Notes under the pieces: generated by a model
The model's input: the letters and a program-made list of their open reading frames with translations, nothing else
What the model was told of the DNA's origin: nothing
Databases searched by the model: none
Translations under genes and position numbers: made by a program
Assembly (NCBI GenBank): GCA_012103505.1
Contig: WLWP01000001.1
Coordinates: 4,464,001 to 4,528,000, forward strand
Direction: 5' to 3'
Source of the DNA: Pseudomonadales bacterium
Lineage (GTDB): Bacteria; Pseudomonadota; Gammaproteobacteria; Pseudomonadales; Azotimanducaceae
Length of the DNA: 64,000 bases
Shown here: positions 40,370 to 49,562 of the stretch, piece after piece
Position numbering within the stretch: position 1 is the first letter of the stretch
Layout of the letters: every line of letters begins with the position of its first letter

Positions 40370-41152
40370 TTAACCTGTCAGAAAACGCTTTACCGAATTT
40401 GCAAAATCCGAGTGCATAAACGCGCCCATATGATCCGCTCCGGGGATTACTACGAGTTCCAGATCGAGCACGATGCCTTGCATCTTTTCCAAGTTAGCCC
40501 GCTCGGCGTCGAACTCTCCAGTGATTGCGAGGGTCGGTACGGAAATATCACGAACTGCGGCTTCAGTTAAATTGATGATCTCTCCCATACTGGCCGCTAC
40601 TTTGGCGAGGGCCATAACATCATTGCCTTCCAACAGCGCATCCACCGCCGCGATGTCCTCCATAGACGGCGCTTGTCCTTCTGGCCATGCGTTCTCCAAC
40701 ATCGGACCGAAACTGCCTGAGCTCTCTAGTGACTTGCCAAGGCTGAGATAATTGGCTTCGTCTGCTGAGCCCGACCAACCGGAACCTGCCGCCACGACCG
40801 CATCGACACGGTCTGGATATTCGACGACAGTTCTCAGGACAATTTCGGCACCCATCGAATAACCTACGAGAGTAGCGTGCTTGATAGCGAGATAATCCAT
40901 GAGACCTACGAGATCAGTCACCATGGCAAGACCATAGTCGTCCGGTTTGTCGCTCAGGCCGTGTCCGCGACAATCCAACGCGACAACGCGATGTGTCCTG
41001 GCAAGGTCCTCTTGCAGGGCCGTCCAGTTCTCAGAGTTTCCTGTAAATCCATGCACAAGAATGACGACGGGCCCGTCGCCTAGATCTTTGTACCGAATTG
41101 ATACGTCGCCTGAAACAAAGTGTGTTTCCATCCTGCCTACCTTTACAATCAT
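40370..41152 (-). CDS. alpha/beta-fold hydrolase
   Basis: A 260-residue hydrolase of the epoxide hydrolase/3-oxoadipate enol-lactonase-like type. The oxyanion segment is LVHGFTGNSENW, the nucleophile elbow GYSMGAE (Ser about 97), an acid follows in AITGEFDAE, and the catalytic His is in IPGADHMGAF. The triad is complete. The substrate is unknown. It is divergent from the GPH transporter at 41.2 kb (30-bp gap), so the two may share a promoter region and a substrate. Confidence 0.85.
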   Translation of the reverse strand: MIVKVGRMETHFVSGDVSIRYKDLGDGPVVILVHGFTGNSENWTALQEDLARTHRVVALDCRGHGLSDKPDDYGLAMVTDLVGLMDYLAIKHATLVGYSMGAEIVLRTVVEYPDRVDAVVAAGSGWSGSADEANYLSLGKSLESSGSFGPMLENAWPEGQAPSMEDIAAVDALLEGNDVMALAKVAASMGEIINLTEAAVRDISVPTLAITGEFDAERANLEKMQGIVLDLELVVIPGADHMGAFMHSDFANSVKRFLTG

Positions 41153-41182
41153 TCAGCGATCACATGAGAGCATAGACAAGAC

Positions 41183-42547
41183 GTGACTGGAAACCCTGAC
41201 CGGAAACTTGATCGACGCACGCTGTTAACTTACGGCAGCCTCGGTTTCCCAATCGCAATTCTTGGCTACCCGATGACGCTGTTCTTGCACCCTTATTACG
41301 CAGGTGAACTGGGTTTGGGTCTTGCTGCAATCAGCACCGTACTTCTATTGTCACGCCTCACTGACTTTGTCACCGACCCGCTTATGGGTTGGATCAGCGA
41401 CCACACGAACACCCGCTTTGGTCGGCGCAAGCCTTACGTTGCGTTGGGTTTACCCGTGATGATGCTTGGTATCTACAAGCTTTTTATGCCTGACCCGCCT
41501 GTCGACATCTGGTACATGTTGCTTTGGAACACCGTTGTCTACCTTGGTTGGACGATTATGTTGCTCCCGTATGGTGCCTGGGGTGCAGAGCTCACTGATG
41601 ACTACTTAGAGCGCGGTCGGGTTACCGCGACTCGACAGATCTATACGATCGTAGGGCTCATCAGCGCATCGTTGGTGATCTGGTTTTACCAAGAGATTTT
41701 AGAGGTGACTGGGTCTGGTGAAGTGCTCGCGGGGATCGGCATGACGCTGCTCGTGATTTTCCCACTGGTCGTCGCACTGCTGCTGATCTCAGTCCCGGAG
41801 CTGCGCGTTGTTGCTCCACCGAAAAGACAGGCGTGGTGGCGGGAGGTGTCGAGCATGATGCGCATCGGACCGTTTCGACGGCTGGTCTATGTCGCGCTCG
41901 CGGTTGTCATTGGCGAAGCTTCGCGACATGCAGTCCTGGTATTTTTTATGGAGGATGTGCTGCAAGCGGGTAACCGTATCGGTCGCACCTTCATCCTTTA
42001 CTACCTAATGGGAGTGGCCGCGATTCCGCTATGGCAGTGGCTGGCACGTAAGTATGGCAAGCATCGCTCGCTCGCGATTGCGATGACCAATTCGGCGCTC
42101 ATGGTGCTAGCTACGGCATTCTTGGGCGCAGGTGACTACAACACGTTTTTGTTTTTTTATGTGCTCAAGGGTGCGAGTTTTGGTGCGTTTGCTTACCTAC
42201 CACTTGCGATGGTGGCAGATGTCGTCGATGTTGATACCGCCGTCACGCGGCAAAGACGGGCGGGGTTGTTCTTCGCGGTGCATGGCGCCATCGACAAGAT
42301 TGGTATCGCGATCGGTATGTTCATTGCCCTACAAGTGCTGAATCTAACCGGCTATGACCCCCAACAGGTACCAACCGCGGCCGGCATCTGGATGATCCGA
42401 CTTGAGTATGCGGTGATACCGACGTTCTTCTTTCTACTCGCGTCCTACTTAGTGTGGAACTACCCGCTTACAAACCAACGGCACACGCGATTAGTTCAGG
42501 CATTGCAGCGGCGTGACGCGCGAGCGACTGGCACAGGGGTTTCTTGA
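41183..42547 (+). CDS. MFS transporter, GPH type
   Basis: A 454-residue symporter-like protein with about 12 helices. The GPH loop SDHTNTRFGRRKPY follows helix 2 and VVDVDTAVTRQRRAGLFFA marks the second half. It is the second of three GPH-type genes in the window. It lies 133 bp before the glutamine-synthetase-like gene and 30 bp from the divergent alpha/beta hydrolase, so it may import an amine or conjugate handled by that cluster. The start codon appears to be GTG at 41183. Confidence 0.82.
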   Translation: MTGNPDRKLDRRTLLTYGSLGFPIAILGYPMTLFLHPYYAGELGLGLAAISTVLLLSRLTDFVTDPLMGWISDHTNTRFGRRKPYVALGLPVMMLGIYKLFMPDPPVDIWYMLLWNTVVYLGWTIMLLPYGAWGAELTDDYLERGRVTATRQIYTIVGLISASLVIWFYQEILEVTGSGEVLAGIGMTLLVIFPLVVALLLISVPELRVVAPPKRQAWWREVSSMMRIGPFRRLVYVALAVVIGEASRHAVLVFFMEDVLQAGNRIGRTFILYYLMGVAAIPLWQWLARKYGKHRSLAIAMTNSALMVLATAFLGAGDYNTFLFFYVLKGASFGAFAYLPLAMVADVVDVDTAVTRQRRAGLFFAVHGAIDKIGIAIGMFIALQVLNLTGYDPQQVPTAAGIWMIRLEYAVIPTFFFLLASYLVWNYPLTNQRHTRLVQALQRRDARATGTGVS

Positions 42548-42647
42548 GGGAATTATCGTAACGGAGGACGGAGCACGCACTGACTTCATGCGAAGGTGTG
42601 ATGGAACACGGCTCGTAACCGCAAGGTTTAAAACTACTCCGCCCTGT

Positions 42648-42653
42648 TAGAAT
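42648..42653 (+). promoter_or_regulatory. candidate extended -10 for the glutamine-synthetase-like gene
   Basis: TGT-TAGAAT (42645-42653) is an extended -10 28 bp before the ATG. A convincing -35 is not visible at 17 bp. Consensus match only. Confidence 0.3.
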
Positions 42654-42680
42654 GACTCTTTTCAGTTAGACGAGATCGAG

Positions 42681-44060
42681 ATGGCTGATTCAGATCAGGA
42701 CGTGCTGGCGCAAAAGCTCACGCAGTATCACGAGAAGGGTGTCACTAAGGTCAAACTAGGCTTGACCGATGTTGATGGCGTGATGCGGGGTAAGTACGTC
42801 GGTTTGGACAAGTTTGCTGGCTTGATGGAAAAAGGCGGCGGTTTCTGTGACTGCCTATTTGGTTGGGATGTGGACGATCAACTGTACGATGAGAGTCGTT
42901 ATACTGGCTGGCACACGGGTTTTCCCGATGCACACTTTCGTTTGGTTGCAGCTACAGAGCGATGGCTGCCAGACGAAAACTGTCCGTTTTTCGTTGGTGA
43001 ATTTGTTGCCAGTGATGGGGGTGATCATCCGATCTGTCCCCGGTCGTTATTGACGAGAATCGTCGCGCGGCTCAGTGACAGAGGACTGATTGTTAGATCA
43101 GGCTTTGAGTATGAGTTTTTCGTCTTTCAAGAAGACCCGCATTCAGTTCGTGACAAGGGCTACCAAGATCTAAGACCTTTGACGCCAGGAAACTTTGGTT
43201 ACTCTGTGTTGCGCTCGAGTGTCGAGTCGGATCTGTTTGCTGGTCTGATGGATTACGCCGGTGCCTTTGAGTGTGCGCTTGAAGGCTTACACTGCGAAAC
43301 TGGTCCGGGGGTCTGGGAGGCTGCACTCAAAGCTCGGATAGGAGTCGACGCGGCTGATCGCGCTAACTTGTTCAAGACGTTTAGCAAAGTGTTTCTGCAG
43401 CGAGAGGGCTTGATCGGTACGTTCATGGCGAAATGGTCGATGGACTATCCTGGCCAGAGTGGGCATTTCCACTTTAGTTTCGAAGATGAACAACACACCA
43501 ATCTATTTCACGAGCCCAATGCGGATTCGGGTATGTCCAGTTTGCAAAGGCATGCTGTAGGTGGTCTACAGCGCTACCTACCTGAGTGGATAGCAATGCT
43601 TGCACCTACGACCAACAGCTACACAAGACTGGTTAAGGGGGCTTGGGCGCCTACAGCCGCGACCTGGGGTATTGAAAACAGAACCGCAGGGATTCGCGTG
43701 ATTCCTGGTGGCGAACGAAGTCAGCGTATCGAATGTCGGATCGGCGGTGCAGATGGCAATCCATACCTTGTAGCAAGCGCTGTACTAGGCGCCGCGCTCC
43801 AAGGTATAGAGGAGAGTCTCGAGCCTACAGCCGCGGTGAGTGGCAACGCGTATGAGATTCAGGATTCATTGCCAGCGGATTTGCAGTTTTCTCCTAATCT
43901 GAGAATGGCGGCAGAGCGACTTGGTAAATCGACCAAGGCGAATGATGTGTTCGGCATGGAATTCGTGGACCACTTTGTCACGTCACGCCTTTGGGAAGCG
44001 CGTGAGTACGAACGGCACGTGAACAGCTGGCAGCTCGAACGTTACTTCGAGATTATTTGA
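42681..44060 (+). CDS. glutamine synthetase-like gamma-glutamylamide ligase
   Basis: A 459-residue protein of the glutamine synthetase superfamily, closest in style to PuuA/gamma-glutamylamine ligases rather than GlnA. It has the N-terminal LGLTDVDGVMRGKYV, the catalytic FEYEFFVF (Glu metal ligands), SGHFHFSF and NRTAGIRVIPGG with RIECRIGGADGNPYL near the end. It would ATP-dependently couple glutamate to an amine. A class I glutamine amidotransferase gene follows after 1 bp. The pair resembles modules for amine use by gamma-glutamylation, such as putrescine or aniline pathways. Confidence 0.8.
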   Translation: MADSDQDVLAQKLTQYHEKGVTKVKLGLTDVDGVMRGKYVGLDKFAGLMEKGGGFCDCLFGWDVDDQLYDESRYTGWHTGFPDAHFRLVAATERWLPDENCPFFVGEFVASDGGDHPICPRSLLTRIVARLSDRGLIVRSGFEYEFFVFQEDPHSVRDKGYQDLRPLTPGNFGYSVLRSSVESDLFAGLMDYAGAFECALEGLHCETGPGVWEAALKARIGVDAADRANLFKTFSKVFLQREGLIGTFMAKWSMDYPGQSGHFHFSFEDEQHTNLFHEPNADSGMSSLQRHAVGGLQRYLPEWIAMLAPTTNSYTRLVKGAWAPTAATWGIENRTAGIRVIPGGERSQRIECRIGGADGNPYLVASAVLGAALQGIEESLEPTAAVSGNAYEIQDSLPADLQFSPNLRMAAERLGKSTKANDVFGMEFVDHFVTSRLWEAREYERHVNSWQLERYFEII

Positions 44061-44061
44061 G

Positions 44062-44790
44062 ATGCGGATCGCAATTTTGCAGACCGATCATGTTCTTGAT
44101 GAGTTTCAAGAAGAGTTCGGAGACTACCCAGAAATGTTCATGTCGCTTTTACGTGGCGTTCGAGGCGACTTAGAGTTCGCCTGTTACGACGTACAGATAG
44201 AACTACCTCGTCGGATTGACTGTGATGCTTACTTGATTACTGGCAGCCGTCATAGTGTTTACGACGAACTGCCGTGGATCCAAGACCTAGTGGACTTTCT
44301 GCGAACGGTGCTCGAGGCCAGGAAAAAGATCTTAGGTATTTGTTTTGGTCACCAGTTAATGGCGCATTTTTTTGGAGGTGAAGTAGGGCCGGCCGCTGCG
44401 GGATGGGCAGTTGGGGTGCACGGTAGTGCAGTAAACGGACAGCGTGGCTGGATGACGGAAGCAGAAAAAGGTGTACGACTTTTATCAAGTCATAAAGATC
44501 AGGTTAAGCGTCTTCCTGATGGTGCGGGAGTTTATGCCACGAATGACTTTTGTCCAATCGCTGGCTTCACGATGGGTAGCCAGGTTTGGACAATCCAGGG
44601 GCACCCAGAATTTGCCTCAGAATACTCGCGCGCGCTGATGACTTTTCGGCGTGAAATCCTCGGCGAGCAAGTGTATGCAGATGGGATTTCTAGTCTTACG
44701 CAGACGACAGACGCCACACGTGTCGCCGACTGGATGATGAATTTTGTGGAGCAAGAGATCGATGTGGATAGTGGGGTGGCAATTGAATAA
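44062..44790 (+). CDS. class I glutamine amidotransferase-like protein
   Basis: A 242-residue GATase class I domain protein. The nucleophile is in GICFGHQLMAHFFGGEV (Cys about 95) and the His-Glu pair in IQGHPEFASEYS. The domain is free-standing, as in the GATase-like partner of gamma-glutamylanilide synthases. It may hydrolyse the gamma-glutamyl product or supply ammonia. It begins 1 bp after the glutamine-synthetase-like gene, and its end overlaps the lipoprotein start. Confidence 0.8.
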   Translation: MRIAILQTDHVLDEFQEEFGDYPEMFMSLLRGVRGDLEFACYDVQIELPRRIDCDAYLITGSRHSVYDELPWIQDLVDFLRTVLEARKKILGICFGHQLMAHFFGGEVGPAAAGWAVGVHGSAVNGQRGWMTEAEKGVRLLSSHKDQVKRLPDGAGVYATNDFCPIAGFTMGSQVWTIQGHPEFASEYSRALMTFRREILGEQVYADGISSLTQTTDATRVADWMMNFVEQEIDVDSGVAIE

Positions 44791-45667
44791 GACTCGGTTC
44801 TTAAGCCAAATTGGGATTGTGCTCGTTATCGGGCTCGTTCTATCAGGTTGTAGCATTAAGCTTGCTTATAATAACGTCGATCGACTTGTTAAGTGGGGCG
44901 TCAGTGATTACGTCGATCTAAACCGTGAGCAAAAACAAGTCCTGAATCGAGAAATCGAACGCGTCCACTACTGGCATAGAATCAATCACCTGCCGCTTTA
45001 TGCAGACTTCACGAAGGGTCTAGCAGTGACCTTAACGGATAGTGTGTCTGTGGATGAGATGCAGACTGTATTTGATCACATCTCTGGGTGGGTTGACGAA
45101 ATGGAAGGTGAAATTACGCCAGTCGTGATCGATATGATGGTCAGCCTTACGGATGAACAGGTCGCTGCATTGCCCGAGAAACTTGAGAAAAGTAATGTTG
45201 AGACAGCCGAGCCTGAGGACGGAGTTGATTTGGCGGATGCCCAGAGCCTTTGGGCCGAGGACGTTCAGGACGGCTTGCGACAGTTCGTTGGACGTTTGAA
45301 TAAAGAACAGAAAGCCTACATCGATCGTCGGGCGCTTGGTTATGAGCCAGAGCGTTTGTTGTGGGCCGATTATCGTCGTCGCTTTCAGGCGGCGATGATG
45401 GCACTTCTTGAGACAAGGTCGGACCGCGCCAAGTTTGAAATTGGTTATCGTGATCTTATCGCGAAGCGAGAGTCCTTCTACGGCCCTGAGCTTGATCGAA
45501 TTTTTAAGGCAAATCAGCGACTGAATTTGGAAGTCGTTGTGCAGCTACTCTCGATGTTGACCGATCGACAGAGCGCGCGATTCGCGGCTGAGCTCACCGA
45601 GCTCAGTGAAGACTTTGCTGAACTTGCCGCAGAGGCGGAGGATATGACACCGCCGGACCGTTCGTAA
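44783..45667 (+). CDS. DUF6279-like lipoprotein
   Basis: A lipoprotein of about 294 residues. The signal is GIVLVIGLVLSGC with lipobox LSGC at Cys23 if TTG 44783 is the start; an ATG at 44762 would add seven residues. After the Cys come IKLAYNNVDRLVKWGVSDYV and DLNREQK, the hallmark of the DUF6279 family of gammaproteobacterial lipoproteins. The rest is helical and acidic. Function is unknown. The start overlaps the end of the amidotransferase gene by 8 bp. Confidence 0.75.
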   Translation: MNKTRFLSQIGIVLVIGLVLSGCSIKLAYNNVDRLVKWGVSDYVDLNREQKQVLNREIERVHYWHRINHLPLYADFTKGLAVTLTDSVSVDEMQTVFDHISGWVDEMEGEITPVVIDMMVSLTDEQVAALPEKLEKSNVETAEPEDGVDLADAQSLWAEDVQDGLRQFVGRLNKEQKAYIDRRALGYEPERLLWADYRRRFQAAMMALLETRSDRAKFEIGYRDLIAKRESFYGPELDRIFKANQRLNLEVVVQLLSMLTDRQSARFAAELTELSEDFAELAAEAEDMTPPDRS

Positions 45668-45791
45668 CGGTGGCTAGGCGAGCGCTTCAATTGCGGTGAT
45701 GAAGGTCTCTAGAGAAGCATCAAGCGACGCTCTGAAATTGGGTTCGTTGATGATCTCGTCAACGGTCGTGTTACTACCTAGGACGGAGCTA

Positions 45792-46154
45792 CTAAAGCTG
45801 TTCCCGCCAAAACTGAGTAACAACCTCATCCTTGATTTCGAAGTGAAACACAGTACGCGTTTGATCGCTGAGTTGTACTGCGACTAACGGTAGGGCGCGT
45901 ACCCGTGTGGTTGATTGGGTAACAGAGCTGTACTGCCATACTTCCACGTCTAATGATGTCTGTTGGATTGTGTCGGGTTCGCCAGTCTGTTGGATCAACC
46001 AACTTGATGTGGTTTCACCGGGCACGATTCGATCGAGGATCGCCCGATCCGCAAACGAACCTGAAGCTGAATTCCGGCTAGCTTCGTAGCTCACACATGC
46101 CGTCATGAAGAGCGTTAGAGAGAAAATACCGGTTACATTGGCTAGTGCGCGCAT
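45792..46154 (-). CDS. small lipoprotein, SmpA/BamE-like
   Basis: A 120-residue lipoprotein. The signal is SLTLFMTAC (Cys about 20). The mature part has the pattern GETTSSWLIQQTGEPDTIQQ followed by WQYSS and a beta-rich end (TVFHFEIKDEVV), reminiscent of the BamE/SmpA fold. It is not the canonical BamE by length and motif. It lies 26 bp downstream of a PspC-domain gene and is probably co-transcribed with it. Confidence 0.6.
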   Translation of the reverse strand: MRALANVTGIFSLTLFMTACVSYEASRNSASGSFADRAILDRIVPGETTSSWLIQQTGEPDTIQQTSLDVEVWQYSSVTQSTTRVRALPLVAVQLSDQTRTVFHFEIKDEVVTQFWREQL

Positions 46155-46180
46155 TGTCTGCCTCTTTGCAGTACGCGCGT

Positions 46181-46396
46181 TTATTTGCGCGTGAGTTTAT
46201 CGTCCAGAATCAACCAGGCAACCAAATATCCGGCTACCATCACTTTCGGCATGAACAAGGCTCCGACAATCCCGATGACGCGAACTATCGCTGCATCCAG
46301 ATTCAGGTAGTCTCCGACACCTGCGCAGACGCCAAATATCCAGGCATTGTCCTTGTCTAACGTGATCTTTCGCTTCGCGCGCGAGAGATTCGACAT
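46181..46396 (-). CDS. PspC-domain membrane protein
   Basis: A 71-residue PspC-domain protein. Residues 18-66 carry the signature WIFGVCAGVGDYLNLDAAIV, then a membrane helix (IVGALFMPKVMVAGYLVAWL). PspC domains sense envelope stress with PspB/PspA in enterobacteria; no pspA or pspB is nearby, so this is an orphan PspC. It is followed by a small lipoprotein gene and preceded by a small membrane protein gene, all leftward. Confidence 0.85.
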   Translation of the reverse strand: MSNLSRAKRKITLDKDNAWIFGVCAGVGDYLNLDAAIVRVIGIVGALFMPKVMVAGYLVAWLILDDKLTRK

Positions 46397-46443
46397 GCTT
46401 CGCTCCTTATTAATCGGCCAATAAATCTAAATCTTGATGGTGC

Positions 46444-46653
46444 TCACTGCGCTGTATCGTCACGATGGACCGCATCAATTGTGGACACAGTCTGCACAGA
46501 CGAGCTCGTCTGCATAGAGGCGCTGGTCGCTTCGGGTAAACAGGCTTCAGCGACTACGCCAAAGCCGAGAAAGGCAATGACTATCAGAAGTAAGGCCCAG
46601 ATGGACCCCCGAGGGTGTGAGATGCGAGATAAACGAATATTTTGCGTGCTCAT
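46444..46653 (-). CDS. small single-pass membrane protein
   Basis: A 69-residue protein if read from the ATG at 46653; a longer in-frame start at 46677 exists. It has one strong hydrophobic helix (WALLLIVIAFLGFGVVAEAC) and a Ser/Thr-rich tail. No family is recognised. It lies 47 bp upstream of the PspC gene on the same strand, which supports translation. The ribosome binding site is weak. Confidence 0.4.
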   Translation of the reverse strand: MSTQNIRLSRISHPRGSIWALLLIVIAFLGFGVVAEACLPEATSASMQTSSSVQTVSTIDAVHRDDTAQ

Positions 46654-46802
46654 GGTGTCGTCCGTATTCAAGTGCATTGTGTCGTCTAATTCGACGTTGC
46701 TGCTAAATCTACTTAGCTCTAGTTATTCAATAGTCGTGCCAATGCTAAAAAAGTTTGTTTACGGCCTTTATAGGCGTTTCGGACGGGATGGTGGTGTGAA
46801 GT

Positions 46803-46819
46803 TTGGTCAAACTGACCAA
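46803..46819. promoter_or_regulatory. inverted repeat before the acyl-CoA ligase
   Basis: TTGGTC-AAACT-GACCAA has perfect 6-bp arms and a 5-bp centre, extended by AGTT/AACT with one bulge. It is about 100 bp upstream of the acyl-CoA ligase start. The GGTC/GACC half-sites recall fatty-acid regulator operators, but the spacing differs from FadR. Confidence 0.4.
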
Positions 46820-46918
46820 CTGTTCGTGTAGCATGCAAACGAGTGGACAAGCGGTGCCCGTATTCCCAAAGGAAAGAAGGGTGGCTGAACCGAGATCGAA
46901 GTAACGAGAGGGGTAGAT

Positions 46919-48547
46919 ATGGATTTCCATTTTGCGACAGCGTTTGAAGCCGTGGCGCAGCAGTATCCGAAGCGCTTAGCGGCGATCTGTGATGGTAAAG
47001 CCGTGTCGTGGGAGCAGTATGAACAAAGGGCGGCAAAGGTTGCCTCGTTACTTGCCGACAACGGTATCGGAGCGGGGTCGAAAGCCGCTCTGTATTTGCA
47101 CAACTCTAATGAGTACCTCGAAGCTCAGTTTGGCATTTTTAAAATTGGCGGCTGCCCAATCAATGTGAATTATCGGTACAAGTCGGAAGAGTTACTTTAC
47201 TTGCTTGAAAATTCTGATGCAGAGGTTGTCTTTTTTCAGGCCTGCTATGCCATGCGGATCTGGGAGATAAAAGATCGGCTGCCGCAGGTAAAACTTTTTG
47301 TACAAGTTTCGGATGGCACCGAGGGTTTGATGGATTTTGCGGTGGATTATGAACGTTCGTTGCGAGGTCAGTCTCCACTGGCACCAATCGATCGTGATGC
47401 TAACGATATCTATATGTTGTATACCGGGGGAACCACTGGTTTACCCAAGGGCGTGATGTATCCAGTGGGTGGGTTCGCACAGTTTTTTGTCAGTATGGGG
47501 GCCGCGGGCTTGGAGCTGGAGCCACCTACAAACATGGCGGGCTACCCAAGGCTTCTTGAACAAATAGCGGCACCACCGAAGACAGTTGTGGGGTGTCCAA
47601 TGATGCACGGCACTGGAATGTGGCTGGGTGGGTTTTTACCCCAGCTTCTTGGAGGTACTGTCATATCGACTTCGAAACTTGGTCTGGACCCAGACCTATT
47701 GTGGAGCCTGGTCGAAGACTATCGAGCAACCGACATTGTGATTGTCGGGGATGCGTTTGCTCGCCCAATGCTGAACGCCTTGAACACCGCCAAGGAGCGA
47801 GGCACGCCGTATGAGATCGACTCGTTACGACAAATTACGTCGTCCGGTGTGATGTGGAGCCAAGAGACGAAACAAGGTTTACTCGAACATCATGACTTGG
47901 CACTAATAGACATTATGGGTTCGACCGAAGGCGGCATGGGTAGTTCTGTTACGACACGCGAGGGTGCCAGTGCCGCTGCCAAATTTGAGATCAACGATGG
48001 GGTCAAAGTCATCGGAGACGATGGGCAGGCGGTGGCGGCTGGGAGTGGCACGATTGGTCGAATCGCAACTTCTGCGTTTGTGCCGTTGGGATACTACAAA
48101 GACGAAGAAAAATCAGCGGCCACCTTCCAAGAAATTGACGGGGTCCGCTATAGCTTCCCGGGGGATTACGCGACGGTTGAAGCGGATGGCTCGATCACGC
48201 TTCTCGGTCGAGGCAGCGCCTGTATCAATACGGGCGGCGAAAAGGTTTTTCCGGAAGAAGTTGAGGAAGCCATAAAACGCCACCCATCGGCGCTCGATTG
48301 CTTGGTAGTTGGCTTGCCGAGTGAGCGTTTTGGTGAAAGTGTGACGGCCCTGGTCTCGTTGCGAGACTACAAGAAAGCAACTGTCGATGAACTGATGGCT
48401 ACGGCGAAGGATAATCTTGCGGGTTACAAAGCGCCCAAAGATATTTTTGTTGTCGAGACCGTTAAACGCGCACCGAACGGTAAAGCGGATTATAAGTGGG
48501 CACGGTCTGAGGCTGAAAAGCGATCTACGAGTGGTCAAACCACCTAG
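46919..48547 (+). CDS. acyl-CoA synthetase (AMP-forming)
   Basis: A 542-residue ANL ligase that activates a fatty or other organic acid to its CoA ester. The P-loop is LYTGGTTGLPKGVM (about 163-176), GSTEGGMG is the A5 region, FPGDYATVEADG and the hinge GRGSACINTGGEKV follow, and the catalytic Lys is in RAPNGKADYKWA. The ribosome binding site is GAGAGGGG. Its end overlaps the convergent PhyH gene by 23 bp. FadD13- or FadD3-like enzymes in steroid and ketone catabolism look similar, but specificity is not readable. Confidence 0.88.
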   Translation: MDFHFATAFEAVAQQYPKRLAAICDGKAVSWEQYEQRAAKVASLLADNGIGAGSKAALYLHNSNEYLEAQFGIFKIGGCPINVNYRYKSEELLYLLENSDAEVVFFQACYAMRIWEIKDRLPQVKLFVQVSDGTEGLMDFAVDYERSLRGQSPLAPIDRDANDIYMLYTGGTTGLPKGVMYPVGGFAQFFVSMGAAGLELEPPTNMAGYPRLLEQIAAPPKTVVGCPMMHGTGMWLGGFLPQLLGGTVISTSKLGLDPDLLWSLVEDYRATDIVIVGDAFARPMLNALNTAKERGTPYEIDSLRQITSSGVMWSQETKQGLLEHHDLALIDIMGSTEGGMGSSVTTREGASAAAKFEINDGVKVIGDDGQAVAAGSGTIGRIATSAFVPLGYYKDEEKSAATFQEIDGVRYSFPGDYATVEADGSITLLGRGSACINTGGEKVFPEEVEEAIKRHPSALDCLVVGLPSERFGESVTALVSLRDYKKATVDELMATAKDNLAGYKAPKDIFVVETVKRAPNGKADYKWARSEAEKRSTSGQTT

Positions 48548-49358
48548 CCGGGTCACCGTTTTCGTACAGCCCCAACATGCCTGAATGATGGGCTTCTCCG
48601 TCGTACGCACTAAAGCCAAGCATTGATCGGTGTTCAGGTGCTAAAGCTTGCACGGTACTACGTTTGAGGTTTAGGAAACTGCTTTCGACTGTGCGCAACC
48701 AACCCGCGCAGTAAGATATAGAAATGGCTCGTCTTGGGTGGGTGGATGAATTTGCGCCACCGCGGTGGATGAGATCGCCGCGAAAAATGATAGCGTCTCC
48801 GGCTTTCATAACAGCCCGTGTGTAGTCTTGTGCTGCTGCGCGTCGCTCCTTGGGCCACGACCAACTGTTCGGGACGATCCAGGTGGCGCCGTTCTCGAGA
48901 GTAAAATCGTCGAGTGCAAAAATCACGTTCACGACGCATGGGGTCTCGGTTAGCGGCATAGGCCACGAGTCCGAATCACGGTGAGCCGCTTGTCTTGGCT
49001 CACCAGGCTGTATCTGAATGAGTTCCCCTGCATTGATGATGGCGTTGCTGGCTATCGGGGCGATCATCTCGTCGACCCAAGACAGGAGCTCTGGATTGAA
49101 TAGGACTGACGGCGCTGAGGGTAGCTTTTCCAGCAGACCATGGAGTCGAATTGTATTGTGGCCTAGGAAGTCGTTGTAGCTGCCAGAACTCGTGGTTGGC
49201 CGATAGTCGCTTTGCTCGGCAAGATAAGCATCGACGTCGTCATTAACTCGGCTGAGTTCCTCGTTCGAAAGGATGTCACTCAATATCGCTGCGCCGCTTG
49301 TTTGTGTGGTTTTGGTCACGGCGTTCCAATCGTAGGGCGCGCTAAATTGTGGGGTCAT
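48525..49358 (-). CDS. phytanoyl-CoA dioxygenase (PhyH) family protein
   Basis: A 277-residue Fe(II)/2-oxoglutarate dioxygenase. Likely iron ligands are the HRDSDSW motif (His-x-Asp) and the His in FRGDLIHRGGANSS, with the Arg of HPRRAISISYCAG binding 2-oxoglutarate. Members hydroxylate acyl-CoAs or small molecules such as ectoine or phosphonates. The neighbouring convergent acyl-CoA ligase suggests a CoA ester or acid substrate, but this is inference. Confidence 0.82.
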   Translation of the reverse strand: MTPQFSAPYDWNAVTKTTQTSGAAILSDILSNEELSRVNDDVDAYLAEQSDYRPTTSSGSYNDFLGHNTIRLHGLLEKLPSAPSVLFNPELLSWVDEMIAPIASNAIINAGELIQIQPGEPRQAAHRDSDSWPMPLTETPCVVNVIFALDDFTLENGATWIVPNSWSWPKERRAAAQDYTRAVMKAGDAIIFRGDLIHRGGANSSTHPRRAISISYCAGWLRTVESSFLNLKRSTVQALAPEHRSMLGFSAYDGEAHHSGMLGLYENGDPARWFDHS

Positions 49359-49562
49359 GGGCTTGCAGCTTAACTGTGGGAAGCGGTGTGGACAGACTAG
49401 CGATTAGAATTGTCTTGGCAAAGCGCCAATACGGTAAATTAGTTGACGATATTACTGCAATCGTTCGGCAAAAGATGTCGGACACCGCAAATCTGCAAAG
49501 AAACTGGCAAACCCACCGCAGTGATCTAGATTTACTCTAGGTCCACAGAAAAATTGGTTGTT

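Noticed and set aside
40346..40570. Rightward 74-codon frame over the end of the alpha/beta hydrolase
   Set aside because: It is antisense to the C-terminal half of a gene with an intact catalytic triad.
45674..45829. Leftward 51-codon frame after the SmpA-like lipoprotein gene
   Set aside because: It has an ATG and a plausible amphipathic C-terminus, but it overlaps the lipoprotein end, lacks a convincing ribosome binding site and is short enough to occur by chance.
49349..49540. Rightward 63-codon frame between the PhyH and GGDEF genes
   Set aside because: No ribosome binding site, no family, and an ordinary length for a chance frame; it may only be a leader.
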